A stretch of DNA of 5,366 bases from Planctomycetota bacterium (lineage in GTDB: Bacteria > Planctomycetota > Planctomycetia > Pirellulales > Thermoguttaceae): NCBI GenBank assembly GCA_023397045.1, contig JAEWUR010000400.1:1-5366 (forward strand). Direction: 5' to 3'. The position numbers and the translations under genes were made by a program. Shown here in pieces: positions 1 to 5,366 of the stretch (position 1 is its first letter; each line of letters starts with the position of its first letter). The notes below the pieces were generated by a model, which was given only the letters and a program-made list of their open reading frames with translations, ran no database searches and was not told the DNA's origin.

Positions 1-1
1 G

Positions 2-85
2 TTGAAGACGAACTACTTCGACACGACGGATGCGGATCGACAGGCGGATATTCTCGCGGCGACAATTCGCCGGATCGCGAATTGA
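2..85 (+). CDS. C-terminal end of an unidentified protein (5' end outside window)
   Basis: This frame is open from the left edge and stops at TGA 83-85, giving 27 residues that begin LKTNYFDTTDADRQAD and end in IRRIAN. The composition (acidic turn, then an amphipathic helix with Arg-Arg) and the G/C-rich third codon positions look like a genuine protein C-terminus. A second plus-strand frame stays open from the edge to 285, but its product is rich in Arg, Ser and Gly and reads like a shadow. The piece is too short to name a family. The call rests only on coding style. Confidence 0.5.
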   Translation: MKTNYFDTTDADRQADILAATIRRIAN

Positions 86-119
86 TTTGGTTCGTTGGAT
101 CCTTCGCGTTTTTCGGGTC

Positions 120-147
120 GAGATGGTTTCGCAGCGGAACCCATCTC
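120..147 (+). other. Hairpin 35 nt after the first gene's stop
   Basis: Bases 120-130 (GAGATGGTTTC) pair with 137-147 (GAACCCATCTC) around a 6-nt GCAGCG loop. There are seven pairs, one T-C mismatch, then three more pairs. No T-run follows on either strand, so it is not a canonical intrinsic terminator. It may stabilise or end the transcript of the partial gene at 2-85. It could also be chance. Confidence 0.35.
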
Positions 148-346
148 ACTATCATGGTCCGGCAACTCTTGACAGCAGAAGTGGCGGAGACCGAAGCCCG
201 TCACCAGGGCGGTGGAAAACCGAAAGACATCGATAACTTGACGATGCGACGGACCTCCCGGTCGAAAATGGCGGCGGATCTTTGATAACTTGGTTGACAG
301 TGGCAGCCCTCGGCTCGTTGAGCGCGCACGGGCAGAAACCCAACCG

Positions 347-368
347 TGTCCCCAAAATGTCCCCAAAA
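347..368. repeat. Two tandem copies of an 11-bp unit
   Basis: TGTCCCCAAAA occurs at 347-357 and again, identical, at 358-368. It lies just beyond the terminator that follows the tRNA 3' end. A slipped duplication is the simplest explanation. Repeats also occur beside tRNA genes used as integration sites, but no copy of the tRNA 3' end is visible nearby, so an attachment site is not supported. Confidence 0.6.
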
Positions 369-381
369 TCTTTCGGAGCAT

Positions 382-417
382 AAAAAAAGGACTCACGTCG
401 ATTTGACGTAAGTCCTT
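382..417 (-). terminator. Intrinsic terminator of the tRNA-Leu transcript
   Basis: Read on the minus strand, AAGGACTTACGTC pairs with GACGTGAGTCCTT around a 5-nt AAATC loop. The stem has 13 bp with one T-G wobble. The final two T of the stem run into five more T (382-386), giving a seven-base T-run. The hairpin starts 12 nt after the tRNA discriminator base. The plus strand has no T-run after the hairpin, so it should work in one direction only. Confidence 0.92.
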
Positions 418-429
418 ACGCTGCAACAG

Positions 430-513
<84 letters not shown>

Positions 514-532
514 AGTCGGATCGGAAACATCC

Positions 533-560
533 AGTCTACTTGGTGATTCGCCGGCGTCAA
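533..560 (-). promoter_or_regulatory. Probable sigma70-type promoter for tRNA-Leu
   Basis: On the minus strand TTGACG (555-560, five of six to the -35 consensus) is followed after 16 bp by TAGACT (533-538, four of six to the -10 consensus). Transcription would begin near 526, leaving a leader of about 12 nt before the tRNA. The -35 box includes the TGA stop codon (557-559) of the upstream gene, so one sequence serves both roles. Spacing and position fit a stable-RNA promoter. No start-site data back it. Confidence 0.6.
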
Positions 561-2275
561 GCCGTGGTGCGCTTCACCACTAGGACGGACATATCCGACC
601 GGTCCGATTCGGGGGTGTGCGATTCGAGGGCGGCTCGGACGACCGCCGTGAGTTCCTCGGCCGAAAGATGCAGTTTGCCGGCCAGGGCCTCGGCCAGTCC
701 GGATTCGCCGAGGGGGCGTTTCTCGCGGTCGAGTGCGTCGCGAAGCGAGTCGGTGAAGATGACCAGTGCCTCGCCGGGCTGAAGTTCATAGCCGAACTGG
801 TCGAAATCGGCTTCCGGGCTCGTGCCGAGGGCGGCCGAACTTTGGCTGAGCGATTCCCAGCCCTTTTCGTGGAGCCGAACGACCGACACTTGGCCGGCCG
901 ACGAGCAGCACACCCGGCCGGTGGCCGTCTCGATCAGGCCGCAGAACAACGCGGAGTGTTGATCGCCAGCCGATCCGGTCCAGAGCGTCAAATTGGTTTG
1001 GCCCAAAATCCGTTCGGCTTGGCGGTGATATCGAGCGTGTGAGCGGACGGCCGTCTTCACGACGTTGGCCGTCAACGCGCCGGCGATTCCCTGATCGGCG
1101 GCTTTGCCGACGGCGACGGCCAGCAATCCGCGCGGCGGGCAGAACCAATCGTGGAACGCGCCGCCGACGCCGTGGGCTTGATGGGTCCAGCCCGCGACGT
1201 TCCAGCCGTCGAGCAATGGCGAGATCGTGGGCAGTTCGTTTCGTTGGAGTCGTTCGGCGGCGGCCACTTGTTTTTGGATCTTCACGCCATCGATGCCGGC
1301 CTGCATGAGCATTTCACGTTCCAAGTCGGCGGCGAGTCGGCCGGCGACGACTTCGAGCAGATTCGTTTCGCGCTCGTTGAAATCGCGCTGATGATTGCTA
1401 TAGACCCAAAGCGTGCCGAGCAGCGTGGTTGACGTGGAGACCGGCACGCACACCGCCGCCGGGAAATTTTCGGGCATTTTCCACGCTCGGATGACACGAT
1501 CGTCATTCAGTACGACGGCGTGGCCGAGCATCGCTTCGAGATCGGCCAGCGCGCCTTCCAGCGGTCGGGCGGGCGCTATCAGGCGATCGAACGGCAATCC
1601 CCAGGAACATCGCATCTTCAATTCGGTCGTGGCCTCGTCGAGCAGGTACAAGGCAATCGCATCGCCGCCGACCGCTTCGACGCCCGCCTTCAAGACGGCC
1701 TGCAACCGCTCGGCCAAGTGCTTTTGGTCTTCGCGATGCGGCACCAAAGGCACGCCGGCGGCCAGTTCGGCCTCGCGACGCCAAAGGGCTTGTCGCGTTT
1801 CGAGCAATTCACTAAGCAATTCGGCGACCGAGCCGGCCAGTTTTTGTGCCGAGGCCAGTGGGACGGCGGAGGGATTGGGAATCTCAGATCGACGATTTGA
1901 GATTTGAGATTTGAGATTTGAGATCGAGGATTTTCCGTGTGATTTTTTCGCAGGCTTCTTCGATTTCTCTGCTTCGCGATTCCGATCAGTCGGATCATGC
2001 GGTTTCTGCGATTCGTTTTGCACGGGTTCAATGACCAAGCACCCCGGTGCGATGGCGGGACCGGCCGAGATGGGCGCCGACCATGTCGAACCGATGGCCG
2101 ATGTCTTGTCCGAACTAGGGACGTATCGCAACGCCCAACCGGTCGTCGACTGGAAGGCTCGCAGCAAGTCCTGCATCGAAGCGACGGACTCGATCGGCGG
2201 CCGAATCGTCTTCGGCGGCTGTTCGGTATAGAGTTTCAGATGTTTACGCGGGGAGGCAGGCTTGGCCACGGTCAT
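557..2275 (-). CDS. GAF-domain protein with degenerate SpoIIE/PP2C-like phosphatase domain
   Basis: The 572-residue cytoplasmic product has no signal peptide or membrane segment. After an N-terminal region (about 25-56) of unknown role come a Lys-rich linker (about 95-118), a repeat-encoded segment (119-128), a helix likely to coil (149-174), a GAF domain (about 187-323) and a SpoIIE/PP2C-like domain (about 345-568). GAF domains often bind small ligands or dimerise; the ligand here is unknown. SpoIIE/RsbU domains dephosphorylate anti-sigma-factor antagonists using two metals held by aspartates. Aligned by eye, the GGD motif is GGAFHDWF (Ala373), the GDVSGKG motif is VGKAADQG (Lys391) and the final DD motif is SDMS (Ser560). 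Only FTDSLRD (Asp509) is intact. Catalysis therefore seems unlikely, and a binding or sensing role is more probable. The start chosen is ATG 2273-2275, which lacks a Shine-Dalgarno. TTG 2309-2311 adds 12 residues and has AGGG (2317-2320) 5 nt upstream, so it is a real alternative. No partner anti-sigma or antagonist gene is visible. Confidence 0.88.
   Translation of the reverse strand: MTVAKPASPRKHLKLYTEQPPKTIRPPIESVASMQDLLRAFQSTTGWALRYVPSSDKTSAIGSTWSAPISAGPAIAPGCLVIEPVQNESQKPHDPTDRNREAEKSKKPAKKSHGKSSISNLKSQISNRRSEIPNPSAVPLASAQKLAGSVAELLSELLETRQALWRREAELAAGVPLVPHREDQKHLAERLQAVLKAGVEAVGGDAIALYLLDEATTELKMRCSWGLPFDRLIAPARPLEGALADLEAMLGHAVVLNDDRVIRAWKMPENFPAAVCVPVSTSTTLLGTLWVYSNHQRDFNERETNLLEVVAGRLAADLEREMLMQAGIDGVKIQKQVAAAERLQRNELPTISPLLDGWNVAGWTHQAHGVGGAFHDWFCPPRGLLAVAVGKAADQGIAGALTANVVKTAVRSHARYHRQAERILGQTNLTLWTGSAGDQHSALFCGLIETATGRVCCSSAGQVSVVRLHEKGWESLSQSSAALGTSPEADFDQFGYELQPGEALVIFTDSLRDALDREKRPLGESGLAEALAGKLHLSAEELTAVVRAALESHTPESDRSDMSVLVVKRTTA
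1894..1921. repeat. Four perfect tandem heptamers inside the GAF/SpoIIE-like gene
   Basis: GATTTGA is repeated four times without error, followed by a partial GAT. Read in the gene's direction it is TCAAATC repeated, and it encodes residues 119-128 (SISNLKSQIS region) in the linker before the GAF domain. Because the unit is 7 bp, gain or loss of one copy shifts the reading frame. Three copies (21 bp) would keep it. The upstream Lys-rich linker and this segment look poorly constrained. Confidence 0.95.
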
Positions 2276-2453
2276 TGGGGACGGATGATTCGGTGTGGTG
2301 GTTGGCGGCAATCCATCCCTGGCCGGCCGATGCGTTCGATCGTTGCGAAAAATCGTTACAACCGAATCATGGCGCCGGTCTTTTCCCTACGGTCGATGCT
2401 ACGCAATCTGCGTGGTTTCCGTGACCGGCATAGTTTAACATCGGCCGATGCCC

Positions 2454-2476
2454 CCGACGACATGAGTCGGTTTTTT
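2454..2476 (+). terminator. Weak terminator-like hairpin with T6 tail
   Basis: CCGAC (2454-2458) pairs with GTCGG (2466-2470) around a 7-nt loop, followed immediately by six T. The shape is that of a rho-independent terminator, but the stem has only 5 bp. No plus-strand gene lies upstream for it to serve, so it would matter only if a small RNA or antisense transcript enters from about 2300-2450. It could be chance. Confidence 0.3.
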
Positions 2477-2566
2477 GACGCCAATCGCCTATTGCTGAAC
2501 GCGGCCGTTATGGCGATACTACGGCGGGCCCAGTGCAGTGCCGTGCCCCAGGAGACTGTCGTGGGT

Positions 2567-2630
2567 GTGCCACTGGCTGTGCCAGTGCCTGTATTCGCCC
2601 GCCCTTCGGCACTGGCATAGCCAGTGGCAC
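2567..2630. repeat. 64-bp REP-like inverted repeat with self-palindromic arms
   Basis: The 23-nt arms at 2567-2589 and 2608-2630 are inverted copies matching at 22 of 23 positions, with an 18-nt spacer. Each arm also folds on itself through CACTGGC and GCCAGTG around a 3-nt centre, so the element can form either one long hairpin or two small ones. This architecture matches bacterial REP/BIME-type extragenic palindromes, and from memory this motif family is frequent in planctomycete genomes. There is no T-run, so it is not a standard terminator. No transposase gene accompanies it. Confidence 0.85.
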
Positions 2631-2769
2631 GCAAATACTGCTTGATACAGATGTAATGGTCCCGAAAACCTGACGCAGTACACTGGCAACTTCATCTTTT
2701 TGTCTTTGAAGTTGGATTTTTCGCAGGCGTTTTTCACGGTTTCAATAATACGCCGAAAACGACCGCACC

Positions 2770-5366
2770 ATGACGAACGCCAGCCGACCTGAAGCGACAA
2801 AAACCTCGGAAGTTGCGTACGAAACGACGGTGTCGGCATCGACCATCGTCGTCGTTGTGGCCGGCATCACGGCGGCGTGGTTCGCGGCCGGTTCGACGGG
2901 ATTGTTGGCCCATTCGCTGCGTCACGCATTTACGTGGATTGCCTTGGCCGTCGCGATGGTCGCAGGCTGGCCGAGATCGGGGCGTTCCTTCATCGAATGG
3001 ACGGTCTTTTTGGGCGGCGCGGCGATCGCGCTGCTGATGACCGCTTCGACCTTGCCGACCGTCAACACGTTGGCCGTCGTGATTGTCCTGGCAGCCATTG
3101 CCCAAACGTTGCGAGGTCTGTCGGGCCGTGCGGTGTTGATTGCCTCGTTGGCGGCCGGGGCACTCGCTCTGTCGCGATTCGCCTCCGACTCGATCCCGTT
3201 CTATTGGCTGGCCGGCGACCTCAAGGGCTGTTGGTTCGCCCGAGCGGTTGGCTGGTTGGTCGGCAGTCCGCTCGAAGTCGGGCAGAGCTTCGCCGGCTTG
3301 GATTTTTTAGTACTTATGGCGGCATTGTATGCCGGTTGGTTGGTTGCCACGGAGCCGCCGCGTCGTCGCCGCGCCGTTTGGGCGGCCGTCGCCATCGCGG
3401 TCGGCTATCTCGTCTACTTGGCCGCGTTGGCCAATTCGCAACGACTGCTTGCCCTGTTGCCCGACATGGTTGTGCCGGAAGAATCCGATATGAGCCGGCT
3501 TGGCATATGGACGTGGGGCAACGGCCTGCGAATGCTGATCCCGTGGAACATGCCGCTCTTGGCGGTATTGGTCAACGGCGCGATCGCCGCCGTGATGTTT
3601 CGCCGGTCGGTCTGGCGGCCGGTCATCGAGCCGGACGAAAAGGAACTCGAGAAGCAGAAGGAAAAAGAGAAGAAGGAAGACGTGCCCGGCTCGGTGCTTG
3701 CCGCCGACATGCTGTTCGGATTCGGACCGGTGCTGCTGGCCGTGACGACCGTGCTGCTGGTCGCTCTGGCGATGAGCACGTCCGATCTGAAGGGCAAGAA
3801 CATCGTGGCCTACGAGCACGGCTATCTGAATTGGCTCAAGCCCCAGTACGATTCGCCGGCCGAAGGCTTTTTTGGCATGTTGCCGGTGTTTGTCGAAAGC
3901 CTCGGCGGCCGGTTTTCAACTTCAAAAGACCTATCGGAAAGCGATCTCGAAACGGCCGACGTCGTCCTGTTGATCCATCCCGACGAGCCCTGGTCGGACG
4001 AAACGCTCCAACGCCTTTGGGCCTACGTCGAACGCGGCGGTTCGCTGCTGGTCGTGGCCGATCCGATGATTCATCAAGGCAAATCGCACAGCAGTTTCAA
4101 CGACGTGCTGAAACCGACCGGCATGGAAGTGCGTCACGACACGGCCGTGACGCGCACCGGAAATTGGGAACAATCGTGCCAGGCGTTGGCGCATCCGGCC
4201 ACGGTCGGCATCGACGATCTGCGCGACCAATTCGGCATCGAGTTGGGCTCGTCGATCCGAACCTGTTGGCCTGCCCGGCCGGTATTGGTCGGACGATGGG
4301 GATGGAGCGATCCAGGCAGCGATGCGGCGATCACCGGCGTGTCGAACTACGATCCCGGCGAACTGTTGGGCGATCTGATCTTGGCGGCCGAACAGCGATA
4401 TGGCCAGGGACGAATCTTTGTGCTCGGCAACACGTCTCCGTTGCGAAATGAAATGTTGGCCAACTCCTATCCGTTCGTCGGCCGACTGCTGGGCTATCTG
4501 GCCGGCCGGCCGGCGAATCCGCAAGCGTTCTGGCGAGGAATTCTAGGGCTCTTGACCTTGCTGGCGATGGCCGGGCTCGTGGCGGGACGGCCCGCGGCGT
4601 GGCAAGTCTTCGTCACGGCGTCGGTCATGGCCCTCGCACTGGTCTCCTGCACGGCAGCCGGTTTCTGGTCGGGCCGAGTGCTGCCCGACGGGCGGCAACA
4701 TGAATCGAGGCAAGCTCGGCCGGGCATCGCCTACGTCGACGCCGGGCATCTCAACGCCTTCAGCAGCGATATGTGGGCCGACGACGGCATATCGGGCTTG
4801 CTGCGCACCTTGATGCGGCAAGGATTCTTGCCGTTGCTCACGAACGACTTGACCGATGAGCGGCTGGACCGTGCGTCGTTGTTGATCGTGATTGCTCCGG
4901 CCAGAGAGTTTACCAGTTCAGAGCGAAATGCCGTGCAGAAGTTCGTCAGCAATGGCGGCACGTTGATCTGCATGGTCGGTGCCGAAGAATCTCGCTCGTC
5001 AACTCGGCTGCTGGCCGACTTCGATTTCGCGGTGCCGCCGTCGCCGGTGCGGCCGGGCGAGTCGGGCGTCGAGCCGAAGCCGTTGGGCGCGTTTCGCCAG
5101 TTGTTCGGCGGAAACGACAAAGGCCGTTACGTCCAATTCTATGCCGCATGGCCGTTGGAATGCACGGCATCGAGTGCCGAGCCCTTCGTGGTTTGGTCGG
5201 ACGGCAAAGTCGAGTTTCCCGTCGTCGAAGCGAACTCGGAACACGGCGGAAGGGTCGTCGTGATTTCCGACACGCACTTCGCCTGCAACGAAAACCTCGA
5301 AGCGATCGATCGATCGATACCCGACAACATTCGGTTTTGGCGCTGGCTGCTCAGTCACATCGTATC
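2770..5366 (+). CDS. Polytopic membrane protein with two DUF4350/GldG-like domains (3' end outside window)
   Basis: The frame is open from ATG 2770-2772 to the right edge (865 codons, no stop). An in-frame TAA at 2746-2748 with no start codon between fixes this start; no Shine-Dalgarno is visible. About nine membrane segments (near 24-46, 53-67, 74-92, 100-114, 121-134, 174-193, 202-221, 252-277, 314-335) precede a soluble domain at about 345-577. Two more (587-606, 610-633) precede a second at about 652-865. Arg/Lys loops (68-72, 115-120, 194-201, 278-306) all fall on the predicted cytoplasmic side, so both soluble domains should face outward. Each has the DUF4350/GldG pattern: hydrophobic strand, acidic loop, helix, GG-turn and strand (ERGGSLLVVADP; SNGGTLICMVGAEE), and a closing G-R-hydrophobic strand (QGRIFVLGNTSP; GGRVVVISDTHF). 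The fold recalls class I glutamine amidotransferases, but no Cys nucleophile is evident. GldG-type proteins accompany ABC transporters; no ABC domain is seen here. Substrate and function are unknown. Confidence 0.85.
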   Translation, partial: MTNASRPEATKTSEVAYETTVSASTIVVVVAGITAAWFAAGSTGLLAHSLRHAFTWIALAVAMVAGWPRSGRSFIEWTVFLGGAAIALLMTASTLPTVNTLAVVIVLAAIAQTLRGLSGRAVLIASLAAGALALSRFASDSIPFYWLAGDLKGCWFARAVGWLVGSPLEVGQSFAGLDFLVLMAALYAGWLVATEPPRRRRAVWAAVAIAVGYLVYLAALANSQRLLALLPDMVVPEESDMSRLGIWTWGNGLRMLIPWNMPLLAVLVNGAIAAVMFRRSVWRPVIEPDEKELEKQKEKEKKEDVPGSVLAADMLFGFGPVLLAVTTVLLVALAMSTSDLKGKNIVAYEHGYLNWLKPQYDSPAEGFFGMLPVFVESLGGRFSTSKDLSESDLETADVVLLIHPDEPWSDETLQRLWAYVERGGSLLVVADPMIHQGKSHSSFNDVLKPTGMEVRHDTAVTRTGNWEQSCQALAHPATVGIDDLRDQFGIELGSSIRTCWPARPVLVGRWGWSDPGSDAAITGVSNYDPGELLGDLILAAEQRYGQGRIFVLGNTSPLRNEMLANSYPFVGRLLGYLAGRPANPQAFWRGILGLLTLLAMAGLVAGRPAAWQVFVTASVMALALVSCTAAGFWSGRVLPDGRQHESRQARPGIAYVDAGHLNAFSSDMWADDGISGLLRTLMRQGFLPLLTNDLTDERLDRASLLIVIAPAREFTSSERNAVQKFVSNGGTLICMVGAEESRSSTRLLADFDFAVPPSPVRPGESGVEPKPLGAFRQLFGGNDKGRYVQFYAAWPLECTASSAEPFVVWSDGKVEFPVVEANSEHGGRVVVISDTHFACNENLEAIDRSIPDNIRFWRWLLSHIV

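Larger units (their letters stand above)
86..381. other. Intergenic stretch without a convincing gene
   Basis: Neither strand shows a frame here with good codon use and a believable start. The plus-strand frame from 237 to the TAA at 381-383 reads LDDATDLPVENG at its start and ends NRVPKMSPKSFGA. It could be the decayed tail of a protein, but it has no start and no recognisable domain. The stretch holds a hairpin (120-147) and an 11-bp tandem duplication (347-368), listed separately. TTGACA boxes at 169-174 and 294-299 lack a matching -10 box at usual spacing. Confidence 0.5.
2276..2769. other. Divergent intergenic region between the regulator and the membrane protein gene
   Basis: No frame here looks coding. 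It should contain the promoters of both divergent genes. I see only weak candidates: TAAACT on the minus strand near 2432-2437 with no good -35, and AATAAT (2744-2749) on the plus strand with a poor TTCGCA at 2720-2725. Short symmetric elements include a perfect 12-bp palindrome CATCGGCCGATG at 2439-2450 and a 5-bp hairpin ACGCA-ATC-TGCGT at 2401-2413. The terminator-like hairpin (2454-2476) and the long inverted repeat (2567-2630) are listed separately. An imperfect 7-bp-stem structure, AACTTCA/TGAAGTT, spans 2688-2713. Confidence 0.5.

Noticed and set aside
1894..1921. CRISPR-like array
   Set aside because: The units are 7 bp and directly adjacent with no spacers, so this is a simple tandem repeat.
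1997..2620. Plus-strand open frame of 207 codons opposite the regulator's 5' end and the intergenic region
   Set aside because: The product is Arg-rich and without domains; it crosses the inverted repeat and lies antisense to a better-supported gene.
2770..3610. Exosortase/archaeosortase-type enzyme in the membrane base of the large protein
   Set aside because: The multi-helix layout is loosely similar, but I cannot place the Cys-Arg-His catalytic set those families require; the segment around 174-190 has no Cys.
2877..4451. A 524-codon plus-strand open frame overlapping the membrane protein gene
   Set aside because: It is very rich in Arg and Gly, lacks domains, and lies out of frame with the 2770-5366 reading, which has clear membrane segments and domain motifs. 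It is a shadow caused by high G+C.
3931..4524. Minus-strand open frame of 197 codons opposite the membrane protein
   Set aside because: The product is Arg/Gln/His-rich with no recognisable domain and overlaps strong coding sequence on the other strand.

Overview
The window is about 60% G+C and looks chromosomal. It most likely comes from a planctomycete, perhaps of the Pirellulales. This is a guess from style: weak or absent Shine-Dalgarno sites, a GAF plus SpoIIE-like regulator, a tRNA without an encoded CCA, and palindromic intergenic repeats of the CACTGGC/GCCAGTG kind. Nothing here is a decisive taxonomic marker.

Layout. Bases 2-85 hold the last 27 codons of an unidentified plus-strand gene. 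A mostly empty stretch follows (86-381), with one hairpin and an 11-bp tandem duplication. Next, on the minus strand, come a strong intrinsic terminator (382-417), a complete tRNA-Leu with anticodon GAG (430-513), and a promoter whose -35 box overlaps the stop codon of the gene behind it. That gene (557-2275, minus; possibly from a TTG at 2311) encodes a GAF-domain protein with a C-terminal SpoIIE/PP2C-like domain in which most metal-binding aspartates are replaced. An imperfect divergent intergenic region (2276-2769) carries a 64-bp inverted-repeat element. From 2770 to the right edge runs one large plus-strand gene, open at its 3' end (865 codons seen). It encodes a polytopic membrane protein with two extracytoplasmic domains resembling DUF4350/GldG-type (glutamine-amidotransferase-like fold) domains.

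How the parts relate. The tRNA and the GAF/SpoIIE-like gene lie in the same direction, 43 nt apart, so read-through from the regulator into the tRNA is possible. The tRNA also has its own promoter and terminator. The large membrane protein is transcribed divergently and is probably the first gene of an operon that continues beyond the window. No evidence links it functionally to the regulator.

The points most worth a second look are the apparent pseudophosphatase, a four-copy heptamer repeat inside its reading frame that could act as a frame switch, and the internal duplication in the membrane protein. I did not find a clearly new multi-gene system.
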